Positions 26,688-33,908 of a stretch of 64,000 nt of DNA are shown here, one piece after another (position 1 is the first letter of the stretch; every line of letters starts with the position of its first letter). Location: positions 1,183,505 to 1,247,504 of the forward strand of contig NZ_KB905472.1 in assembly GCF_000382445.1 (NCBI RefSeq). Direction: 5' to 3'. The notes under the pieces were generated by a model that saw only the letters and a list, made by a program, of their open reading frames with translations, was not told the origin of the DNA and ran no database searches. The position numbers and the translations under genes are program-made. This stretch comes from Phocaeicola massiliensis B84634 = Timone 84634 = DSM 17679 = JCM 13223. GTDB taxonomy: Bacteria; Bacteroidota; Bacteroidia; Bacteroidales; Bacteroidaceae.

Positions 26688-26794
26688 GGAAATAAAAATG
26701 AGCTACTCACTTTTCGAAGCGAGGTGATTTTAGAAAAACTTGGTGCTATATCATGCTCTTTCATTTAATCTCTAAGTAGAGCCATAGTCTCCCT

Positions 26795-26828
26795 TACCCG
26801 ATTCATCGTAAATCGGGTATTTTTTTAT
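26795..26828 (+). terminator. Hairpin with T-run
   Basis: TACCCGATT-CATCGTA-AATCGGGTA followed by seven T. On the plus strand it is a perfect terminator, yet no intact plus-strand gene precedes it, so it may be left over from a lost gene at the edge of the mobile-DNA region. Confidence 0.65.
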
Positions 26829-26871
26829 TGCTGTATGTCAGAAAGTTATTCTTTTATCCCAATCTAATTAT

Positions 26872-27160
26872 CTCATTGTTTTTCTCTTTGCAGGCTTCGG
26901 TAGCCAATGTGATGCCGGTGTTGTAGGAATATGCTGACACAATATCAGGCTTGCGTTCGTTGGCCTGTACAGTGTTGCGCTTGGCTTTGCCATCCACAAG
27001 ATTATCTCCTTATCTCCGTCTGCCTTGGACAGCCTTCGGTGGAAAGACTTCGCAAACTCCTGCATCCTGTTGGCAAGTGCCGAATTATCGATACCGTGCT
27101 CCACGCGGCAGAGAGTCACCTCGGATGGGACACCGTTCTTCAACATAGGTCGTACAAAGA
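26872..27160 (-). pseudogene. ISAs1-family transposase remnant, frameshifted
   Basis: On the minus strand, GVPSEVTLCRVEHGIDNSAL and ADGDKEII are followed, after a frame change, by DGKAKRNTVQANERKPDIVS, AYSYNTGITLATEAC and KNNEI. These match the middle of ISAs1 (H-repeat-associated) transposases around the first catalytic Asp (the IDGK motif). The 5' and 3' parts are missing. It overlaps or abuts the plus-strand AlbA-like remnant, so a junction of two unrelated decayed pieces lies near 27140-27160. Confidence 0.7.
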
Positions 27161-27432
27161 AACCGCTGGTTCGGTGGGCATAGCCATTTATGATAACCGT
27201 GTGAAGATAGAAAACCCCGGAACTTTTCCGTCCAACTGGGATACGGAAAATGAAATCAGAGCATGAATCGAAACCACAAAATCCATTATTGGTAAATGTC
27301 CTGTACAAGCAAAAAGTTTTGGAAAGTTGGGGACGTGGCATTGGGCTGATGATGTCTGAATGTCGTAAAGCCGGATTACCCGAACCGGAATATAAAATAT
27401 GGGCAGATAATGCGGCTTCAAGGTGTGTTTGA
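27140..27432 (+). pseudogene. AlbA/RecG-like ATP-binding protein remnant (C-terminal part)
   Basis: The piece HRSYKETAGSVGIAIYDNRV then ENPGTFPSNWD is followed, after a +1 frame change near 27245, by NPLLVNVLYKQKVLESWGRG and GLMMSECRKAGLPEPEY. This is the C-terminal half of the widespread AlbA_2/RecG-like ATP-binding transcriptional-regulator family. The N-terminal AlbA domain is absent and the frame is broken, so it is not functional. Confidence 0.7.
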
Positions 27433-27451
27433 CCTGCCGCATCGAAAGAAA

Positions 27452-27764
27452 TGCACATTGAAAAACTGTGCCGACTCGTGGGATTCGATGAAAGGCAGAC
27501 CGAAACACTCGTCAAGGGAAAGCCTTTGGAGTATGCAGGGAAACTCTACTCGGAGGAACACGGACGGAGATTTACGACCGAAAAAGTCAGGCTTTCAAGT
27601 GTTGAAAGCCCTGACGGATGGGGCAAACTGGTTCTTGCTATTGCTAGAAAGCCCATTGCCGAGTGGTTCAAAGAGTAATTCGACAAGCTACGGCAGAGCA
27701 TACACCGATCTATACAGTCGCAAAGGAAAGGCAGGGGAATGAAGATATAACCATTTTATCTTGC
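27452..27764 (+). repeat. Relaxase 3'-end module, copy A
   Basis: 313 bp almost identical to 31124-31436 (three differences counted by eye). It encodes the last ~74 residues of the MobV-type relaxase (IEKLCRLVGFDERQ to the final EWFKE, stop at 27676-27678) plus ~85 bp of 3' flank. Weaker similarity continues to the -7 box at 27818. The rest of the relaxase gene is absent here. Its upstream neighbour is the AlbA-like remnant. Confidence 0.9.
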
Positions 27765-27817
27765 CGGGAAACAATAAAAAAGTGTTGTTCATAATGCCTT
27801 ATGAATGGCACTTTTTA

Positions 27818-27825
27818 TATATTTG
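27818..27825 (+). promoter_or_regulatory. -7 box downstream of module copy A
   Basis: TATATTTG, preceded by the palindrome TTCATAATGCCTTATGAA. The equivalent place in copy B (31481-31488) has the same box, so a promoter is part of the shared module and faces the cargo genes. Confidence 0.65.
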
Positions 27826-27884
27826 CACACAAAATAAGGATAGAGCAAATAAAAGTAAATACAGAATCGTAAAATTATGTAGAT

Positions 27885-28051
27885 ATGGATATAAGCCTTT
27901 TACTTATAATACTCATTTTCTTGCTTGATATAGCCGTACTATAAGTATTGTACGCACAAAAAGCACACAAGGAAGCAGAATATTATATGTCTTGATTGTT
28001 TTATTACTTCCTGTTATTGGAATTTCAATATATTATTTAATTCGTGAATAG
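27885..28051 (+). pseudogene. Small PLDc_N-like membrane protein, broken
   Basis: MDISLLLIILIFLLDIAVL is followed by an in-frame TAA. After a further frame change, VLIVLLLPVIGISIYYLIRE ends at 28051. The two hydrophobic segments and the LLPVIG...YYLI pattern resemble the small two-helix proteins of the PLDc_N (Cls N-terminal) type. At least one stop and one frameshift separate the halves. It is the first gene-like sequence behind the module-A promoter. Confidence 0.5.
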
Positions 28052-28052
28052 T

Positions 28053-28283
28053 ATGGAAAGATTTATCTATTTGATAATCAATTTCTCAATATGGATTATT
28101 GTGGTATGGACTATTGTACCTATCATTATCGATGATCTTACCATTGATTCAATAATAGCTCGTTTAGGTTTGGGATCTGCTTGCATCGCTAATTTGTTTC
28201 AGAAAAAAAAGAAAATCAATATATCACTCTTTATTGTATCAATAGTCTTAATTATTACTGCAACTATTATAAAAATCTATTAA
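28053..28283 (+). CDS. Small two-helix membrane protein, unknown
   Basis: 76 residues from the ATG at 28053 (MERFIYLIINF); a GTG at 28044 would add three residues. Two membrane helices (about 4-26 and 55-74) are joined by a short polar loop with a KKKK cluster, so both ends are probably on the same side. It begins 1 bp after the broken PLDc_N-like ORF and ends 1 bp before the next gene, which suggests one transcript from the promoter at 27818. No family recognised; it is cargo of module A. Confidence 0.55.
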   Translation: MERFIYLIINFSIWIIVVWTIVPIIIDDLTIDSIIARLGLGSACIANLFQKKKKINISLFIVSIVLIITATIIKIY

Positions 28284-28284
28284 T

Positions 28285-29439
28285 ATGAGAACTATAGAAT
28301 TAAGCATAAAAAAACGTATGAAAAGAATGAATCTGACCGCTTTGTTGTTAGGTGGTGTCTGTTTGTTATGCCAACCACTCCAAGCCCAGCAGAGCATTGA
28401 TGCTTGTGACGGTCGTACTTATAAAGTAGGCGACACGCTCCGTATTGGCGAACCATTGCCATCGGGCTATCTATTTGTTAAGCAACTAAACGCCAACAAT
28501 CAATTTGATAAGCTGAATCCGAAAAACTCAACCGGACGGACTGCCGTCATTACCGACATACCTGCTTACCAGCCCAAACTCTATCAACAGTTCGGCATTT
28601 ACCAACAGCCGGAAACGCCCCAAATAGTCTTTGCCGAACAGGGCGATTTCAAGATTGGCGTATATCTAAACATGGCTTTAACCAAAGGAAACATCATGTC
28701 CGGACATCATGTTTCTCATATGGATGGAGCTGTCGACCTTACCCCGGCTATCTTGTTCGCCTACACACATAAACTTTACGGCAAACCTATCGACACAGCA
28801 TCAGTCGAGACCTATGCCTCTCTCTGTGCTCCCCAACAGTATGCAGAAGCAGCCAATGACCCGTTTGCATTGGAAGAACTTCGTACAACATATCGGAAAG
28901 AACTGGAACAAGCTGTGGCAAAGGCAGATTTCAATAAGGTTTTCCGTATCAAATGTTTGTCGGAACTTCAAATGTACGACATCAATCAACAGCGTTTCCC
29001 GCTTTCGGGCTTAACGTGTGTCAATGTGGAAACCAAGCAGAATAGCGAATTGTCCCAACAAGGTTATTGCTTATGGGGAACTTGTGCCTTTCATTTCACT
29101 AATGCTCCGTCATTTGCCACCCTACCTTGTGAAAAATCCATTGCTCAAGGCATCTATACCATGCGTAAAATGACCTCGGCGACCTTACCGCCAACGGCTA
29201 CCCTATATGTATATGTACGCATCCTCCAACAGCCGGTATCACTTCCCGATAAACGTACCATGGTGATGCGTCCCGGAACATCATTCGATTTCGAGTGGTC
29301 AACACTCCGTAAAGCATACGGTCAAAAAGCTTTGAACATGGAGATTATACAAACAGACGGTTATTATAATGTCTTCCCTTATAACATACAAGAAGTGACA
29401 TACAATTATCTTGGTACACAAATGTTGCCTAAAAAGTAG
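28285..29439 (+). CDS. Secreted protein of unknown family (cargo of module A)
   Basis: 384 residues. The true start may be Met1 or the Met at residue 12 or 15, since a signal peptide (NLTALLLGGVCLLCQPLQAQ) directly follows. The mature part has repeated Pro/Tyr-rich stretches, several cysteines (about six) and no membrane helix, so it is probably periplasmic or exported further. I recognise no domain. Codon use and composition (fewer GC-rich codons, many CAA and AAA) differ from the housekeeping genes nearby. It lies between a relaxase 3' end and a 67-bp att-like repeat, so it probably arrived as cargo of a mobilizable element. Confidence 0.75.
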   Translation: MRTIELSIKKRMKRMNLTALLLGGVCLLCQPLQAQQSIDACDGRTYKVGDTLRIGEPLPSGYLFVKQLNANNQFDKLNPKNSTGRTAVITDIPAYQPKLYQQFGIYQQPETPQIVFAEQGDFKIGVYLNMALTKGNIMSGHHVSHMDGAVDLTPAILFAYTHKLYGKPIDTASVETYASLCAPQQYAEAANDPFALEELRTTYRKELEQAVAKADFNKVFRIKCLSELQMYDINQQRFPLSGLTCVNVETKQNSELSQQGYCLWGTCAFHFTNAPSFATLPCEKSIAQGIYTMRKMTSATLPPTATLYVYVRILQQPVSLPDKRTMVMRPGTSFDFEWSTLRKAYGQKALNMEIIQTDGYYNVFPYNIQEVTYNYLGTQMLPKK

Positions 29440-29575
29440 CGCAATGAGCAATATGCAGGCATATAAAGCAAGGGGTTGTAAAAGAAGAAAAGACATTTCA
29501 GAAATTTGATTGTAATAAATGAGCTATGCCTTCGGTGGGGTAACTCGCTGGGGTTGTTAAATTGTTATCCCTATT

Positions 29576-29642
29576 TCTTAAATAATTCGATAAAAGTTTA
29601 TTTATCAATTGGTTAAATCCAATCGAGAAAAGTCTAAAATAA
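29576..29642. repeat. 67-bp att-like right-end repeat, copy A
   Basis: About 88% identical to 32945-33011, with a fully shared core GGTTAAATCCAATCGAGAAA. It marks the right end of module A and the left border of module B. The 29440-29575 stretch before it holds no gene and nothing else recognisable. Confidence 0.75.
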
Positions 29643-29905
29643 ACACATAGCGAAAAAGTAAATTTGGGCAAAGCGTAGCGAATTAGCTGATAGAGCGTTC
29701 GTTACGCTTTGTTTGTCTATGGGGCAGAGCCAACGAAATACCACCTCGAAGCCAAACGGTGCAGAAGTTCAGTTACCACTTCGTTACTCCCGTAACGGGT
29801 GCAGATTTCTTGCTAAAAGGTTATGTTTCTGCGTTTTGCGCAGATTTACATAGCTGTCGGTAACTCACTAATAACTAATTTTGTAACCAAAAAAAGGAGT
29901 GAGTT
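29643..29905. other. Left-end non-coding region of module B with inverted repeats
   Basis: CAAAGCGTAGCGAA (29669-29682) and TTCGTTACGCTTTG (29698-29711) pair at 13 of 14 positions. Further on are GTTACTCCCGTAAC and TCTGCG-TTTTG-CGCAGA. Such AT-rich, palindrome-bearing spacers are usual between an element end and its tyrosine-recombinase gene and probably hold recombinase-binding sites. No ORF. Confidence 0.55.
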
Positions 29906-30450
29906 ATGCGAAGTACATTCAAGGTATTATTTTACGTGAAGAAAGGCAGCGAGAAGCCTAACGGCAACCTGCCTCTGATGTGCCGTATCACGGTGGATGG
30001 CGAGATTAAACAGTTCAGTTGCAAGATGGACGTTCCCCCATGCTTGTGGGAAGTGAAGAACAGCCGTGCTTCGGGCAAGAGTGTCGAAGCGCAGAAAATC
30101 AACCTTGCGGTGGATAAAATCCGTGTTGAGGTAAACCGCCGCTACCAAGAACTGATGCAGACGGACGGTTATGTTACCGCCGCCAAACTCAAAGACGCCT
30201 ATCTCGGTATCGGCGTCAAGCAGGAAACTTTGCTGAAGCTGTTCGAGCAGCACAACGCCGAGTTTGAGAAGAAAGTCGGGCACAGCAGGGCGCAGGGGAC
30301 ATTTACACGCTATCGGACGGTCTGCAACCATATTCGGGAGTTTTTGCCCCATACCTACAAGCGAGAGGATATTCCGTTAAAGGAACTCAATCTTACGTTT
30401 ATCAACGATTTCGAGTATTTTTTGCGCACGGAGAAAAAATGCCGCACATA
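29906..30450 (+). pseudogene. Tyrosine recombinase (integrase), N-terminal half only
   Basis: MRSTFKVLFYVKKG then NGNLPLMCRITVDGEIKQFS is the N-terminal domain of Bacteroides integrases of the Tn4555/Tn5520/NBU kind, and the SAM-like core-binding domain follows to FINDFEYFLRTEKKCRT (about residue 180). There the sequence switches directly into the relaxase gene, in another frame. The whole catalytic domain with R-H-R-Y is missing, so the element cannot mobilise its own integration. Confidence 0.85.
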
Positions 30451-31350
30451 CACATTACGCTCGTCCCCATCGTCAAGGGAGAGAGCAAGCGCAGGAAAAG
30501 GGAAGAACAGACGAAGAAGCGATACCGCAAGAAACCGATTGACACCGTGAGGCTGTGCGCAGACGATATTATGACACGGTTGAAATTGAAGTCCTACCAA
30601 GATACCTATGCCGAAGCGATGGCGAAATACGGGCTGCAAAGAGGCATAGACGGCTCGAAAGCTCGCCACAAGTCCACGCAGCAGTATTATCGGGATATAC
30701 AGAAACTCGCCGATAACCTCAAAGCGGAAGTGGTGGATTTGCAACAGCAGAAAGAAACGGCGCAGGAGGAACTAAGACGGGCGAAAAAAGAAATACAGAC
30801 AGAGAAGCTGAAAGGGACGGCAACCACCGCAGCTGCCAACATCGCCGAGAGCCTCGGTTCTCTTTTCGGTAACAACAAGGTAAAGACGCTGAAAGGGGAG
30901 AACACCGCCCTGCATAGGGAAGTAGCCGACCACGAGGAAACCATTGAAGCCCTGCAAGACAGAATACAGACCATGCAGGCAGACCACAGCCGGGAGATAC
31001 GGGAAATGCAACAGAAGCACGGCAGGGAGATAGCGGACAAGGACACAAGGCACAAGCAGGAAATATCGTTTCTGAAAACGGTAATCGCAAAGGCGGCATG
31101 GTTTCCCTACCTGCGTGAAATGTTGCACATTGAAAAACTGTGCCGACTCGTGGGATTCGATGAAAGGCAGACCGAAACACTCGTCAAGGGAAAGCCTTTG
31201 GAGTATGCAGGGAAACTCTACTCGGAGGAACACGGACGGAGATTTACGACCGAAAAAGTCAGGCTTTCAAGTGTTGAAAGCCCTGACGGATGGGGCAAAC
31301 TGGTTCTTGCTATTGCTAGAAAGCCCATTGCCGAGTGGTTCAAAGAGTAA
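30439..31350 (+). pseudogene. MobV-type relaxase (Pre/Mob), C-terminal part
   Basis: 303 residues beginning at MPHIHITLVPIVKGE, which is the second metal-binding (PHIH) motif of MobV relaxases. The N-terminal relaxase motifs with the catalytic residue are absent. The remainder is a long coiled coil (about 95-220, full of Glu, Lys, Gln) and a C-terminal domain whose last ~74 residues recur at 27452. The ATG at 30439 was created or exposed by the fusion with the integrase gene, so a truncated protein may still be made, but it cannot nick oriT. Confidence 0.85.
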
Positions 31351-31436
31351 TTCGACAAGCTATGGCAGAGCATACACCGATCTATACAGTCGCAAAGGAA
31401 AGGTAGGGGAATGAAGATATAACCGTTTTATCTTGT
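31124..31436 (+). repeat. Relaxase 3'-end module, copy B
   Basis: Nearly identical to 27452-27764; offset 3672 bp. It includes the end of the truncated relaxase and ~85 bp of 3' flank. Two direct repeats of this length and identity could recombine and remove the segment between them. Confidence 0.9.
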
Positions 31437-31480
31437 TGGAAAAAAGAGCCGTTCATAATACTTACGAATTGCTTTTTCAC

Positions 31481-31488
31481 TATATTTG
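31481..31488 (+). promoter_or_regulatory. -7 box in front of the transglutaminase-like gene
   Basis: TATATTTG, 41 bp before the ATG at 31530, at the same relative place as in module A. Confidence 0.65.
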
Positions 31489-31529
31489 CAGTTAAATAAA
31501 CAGAAGTTTTAATTCCTATTATTGACATC

Positions 31530-32435
31530 ATGAAGAAGATATTTAAAGTTTTTAGTTTGAGCATATTAGGCTTATTGCTCTTAACTGTATTAGCCCTATT
31601 GTTAGTACGTTATGTATTCAACAGACAATTAAATGAACCCTTAGGAAAGGATAAGATAGAACTATTAAAGAACGCTGGTGAGTATGCACCAGATAGTGTG
31701 TCATATAATTTTGTTTATCAGCAAGATACTGCCAAAGCACAGCAAATCCGTGAATACTTCAGATTAGATACCATTGTGAAACCTACAGAAGTCACATGGA
31801 ATAGAGCTATTGCATTGGCACGTTTCGTAGCCAAGAATATTCCTCATGCCAATCAAAATAACTATCCAAAGAAATGTAACGCAATAGGACTTTGGGAATA
31901 TACCCGCACGATAGAGCCAGCTTTTAACTGCCGCCTCCATTCAATCCTTTTGCATGAGTTATTGCTGTCGGAAGGAATAGTGAATCGTTTTGTCACTTGC
32001 CTTCCCGCTGATTCGTTAGATTCTGACTGTCATGTGGTAAATCAAGTATGGCTACCCGAAATACAAAAATGGGCTATGCTTGATTCCGATATGAGAGCTT
32101 GGGCAGAAGATGAAAACGGAACACCTCTTTCTCTCGCTGAAATGCGCGAACGTTACATAAACGGACAAGAAATTATATACCGCCCCTTATTAGATTCAGA
32201 AAATAATTTCAATTATTACAAGATGTATTGGGCCAAAAACCTCTATTGGTTTATATCTTGGGAGGTAACTGGTTATAGCCGTGAAGATAATAATCCTGCA
32301 TTCAGCAACCATGACCGCGAGATAATACTTGTTCCTAAAGGGTTCAGTGGCTTTGACTTAAGCGACAAATCAGTACTAACTACGGAAGAATCACGTTTTT
32401 GGGCCGTACCGGATAGTTTGACCGTTTCACTGTAA
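31530..32435 (+). CDS. Transglutaminase-like superfamily protein (cargo of module B)
   Basis: 301 residues with an N-terminal membrane anchor or uncleaved signal (LSILGLLLLTVLALLLV, about 9-26), then a transglutaminase-core-like domain. The likely triad is Cys134 (AFNCRLHS), His168 (DCHVVNQVW) and Asp185 (MLDSD), in the right order and with plausible spacing. Such proteins can be peptidases, cross-linkers or amidases acting in the periplasm. It lies between the relaxase 3' end and a terminator, followed by the second att-like repeat, so it is most likely cargo. Nothing in the sequence shows the substrate. Confidence 0.8.
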   Translation: MKKIFKVFSLSILGLLLLTVLALLLVRYVFNRQLNEPLGKDKIELLKNAGEYAPDSVSYNFVYQQDTAKAQQIREYFRLDTIVKPTEVTWNRAIALARFVAKNIPHANQNNYPKKCNAIGLWEYTRTIEPAFNCRLHSILLHELLLSEGIVNRFVTCLPADSLDSDCHVVNQVWLPEIQKWAMLDSDMRAWAEDENGTPLSLAEMRERYINGQEIIYRPLLDSENNFNYYKMYWAKNLYWFISWEVTGYSREDNNPAFSNHDREIILVPKGFSGFDLSDKSVLTTEESRFWAVPDSLTVSL

Positions 32436-32565
32436 CTTCAGAGTTGGGAATGACTCTATTTCAACGGTCAAGAACTGTCATCAACCAACAGCAACAGATA
32501 TCAATAAATATCCGGTTTTTCCAAAGTTCTACTTCGGGAAAAGTAAGGAAAAACAGAGATAAACA

Positions 32566-32600
32566 AAGCCTCCGGCAAGGTAGCTCTCCGGAGGCTTTTT
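32566..32600 (+). terminator. Terminator after the transglutaminase-like gene
   Basis: GCCTCCGG and CCGGAGGC (8-bp perfect stem, extended by AA/TT) with a 12-base loop, followed by five T. Confidence 0.85.
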
Positions 32601-32774
32601 GCATTTGCACATATCAGAAAACAAAAAGAAAGTAATATCGGAGTATTACACCCCAAAAACGCTCTGCCGGCTGTTGCATAATGAAACGACATACTTGGCT
32701 GATCGGTGTGGTTCTCCCTCCATGCGGATAAATTCCGGTAACAAAATGACAAAGCAGATTCCCCTAACACATTA

Positions 32775-32804
32775 CAGCCCGTGAATGGGCTGAATGATTT
32801 TTTT
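32775..32804 (+). terminator. Second hairpin with T-run
   Basis: CAGCCC-GTGAAT-GGGCTG followed by ATGATTTTTTT. It is a weaker terminator-like signal in the non-coding right part of module B. The stretch 32436-32944 contains no gene apart from these hairpins and the short signal at 32860. Confidence 0.5.
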
Positions 32805-32859
32805 GCCAACCGATTTTATAAAATTGCCGCCGATAGTTCGTACTTTCAGAAAAAGATGT

Positions 32860-32902
32860 TACATTTGCAAATGAAAGAGTTATTTGACAGCATAGCAATG
32901 TA
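32860..32902 (+). promoter_or_regulatory. -7 box followed by a 10-codon ORF
   Basis: TACATTTG at 32860-32867 fits TAnnTTTG. Five bases inside the expected leader, ATGAAAGAGTTATTTGACAG begins a reading frame (MKELFDSIAM) that stops after ten codons. It looks like the promoter and first codons of a gene whose remainder was lost when the mobile element joined. Confidence 0.35.
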
Positions 32903-32944
32903 AAGCGCTGAAATTCGCACGGTTACTGACTCGTTACCGCTACT

Positions 32945-33011
32945 TCTCAAATAATTCGCTAAGAGTTTATTCTTCAATCGGTTAAATCCAATCGAGAAAA
33001 ATCTAAAATAA
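32945..33011. repeat. 67-bp att-like right-end repeat, copy B
   Basis: The partner of 29576-29642. It ends 3 bp before the ATG of the gene at 33015, so the element border coincides with the 5' end of that gene. The bases directly behind the two copies differ (ACACATAG and TCTATGTC), which places the junction here. Confidence 0.75.
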
Positions 33012-33014
33012 TCT

Positions 33015-33653
33015 ATGTCCCGACTAAGTGACCTATATAAAGCAATGGAAACATTGCGCAAAGAAGGTCTTTCGTTAAATGAAGACCTCGAAAAACAAGT
33101 AAGTGATTTGGAAGAGAACATCATCAAAAAAGAAATCCTTCCGATTGTAACCGAGACGATTGCACCGGCTTTAAAGCAAGTGCAGCGTGAATTAGTGCTT
33201 GTTGTGGATTATGTACCCGGCTCGCCTATTAGCGTACATTTGTCTCGCAAACGAAATTTCACAGCAGATATAGCGGATGCCAAAGAGATTCTTCCTGATC
33301 CACAGGTGGAACATAAGGAAATAGGTAAGACCGGGCCGAAAGGCGAAATTGCACCGGCTACTCGATTAAAGATTACATTTGCTGATGGTCACGTGATTCA
33401 AGAGCCACAAGCAGCTGAGACTTTTCGTAAGTTTGTGATGGAAGTAGGTGCCGAACGCATTCGTACTTTAGGAATGAAACAAAATAAAGTGCCTTTGATT
33501 TCCAATACGCTTGATAAGAAATATAAAAGTTCACAAAAGCCTGTCGGTAATGGTTGGTATCTGATGACATGTAGCAATACGCTTACCAAGAAACGGGATA
33601 TAGAACGTATAGCCAATATGTTTAATATAAAGATTAAAGTTGAAATAGTGTAA
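33015..33653 (+). CDS. Hypothetical protein with helical N-terminus
   Basis: 212 residues, no signal peptide or membrane helix. Residues 1-45 are helical and probably coiled (MSRLSDLYKAMETLRKEGLS). A beta-rich middle (about 55-130, LVLVVDYVPGSP) and a basic C-terminal domain (about 140-212, with NGWYLMTCSNTLTKKRDIER) follow. I do not recognise the family. The C-terminal part has the look of a small nucleic-acid-binding or winged fold, which is inference only. Its ATG is 3 bp behind the att-like repeat, so it may be the chromosomal or third-module gene at the element border, and its own promoter may be displaced or supplied by the element. Confidence 0.65.
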   Translation: MSRLSDLYKAMETLRKEGLSLNEDLEKQVSDLEENIIKKEILPIVTETIAPALKQVQRELVLVVDYVPGSPISVHLSRKRNFTADIADAKEILPDPQVEHKEIGKTGPKGEIAPATRLKITFADGHVIQEPQAAETFRKFVMEVGAERIRTLGMKQNKVPLISNTLDKKYKSSQKPVGNGWYLMTCSNTLTKKRDIERIANMFNIKIKVEIV

Positions 33654-33908
33654 TTCTTTCCACTATGAAACGAATAAGAATAAACAGTAAGAAAAAGTGA
33701 TCAATTGTTTGCTCCTAATAAGGAATTTGGCTACTTCTGTTTCAGAATTGTTTGTTATTAGTAAAATGTAGCAGATTAATGCGGCTGTAATGTTTTCAAA
33801 TCGTTATCAAGAACTTATTATTAATTAATGTCAGATAAATACGCAAAAGTATATTATCTAAGACAAAAACAGAATTTCATGTACATATATCAATATGAAA
33901 GCATGTAA

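Noticed and set aside
26868-27515. 215-residue minus-strand ORF
   Set aside because: Only the part 26872-27160 has meaning (ISAs1 transposase fragment, in two frames). The rest is antisense to the AlbA-like remnant and the relaxase module.
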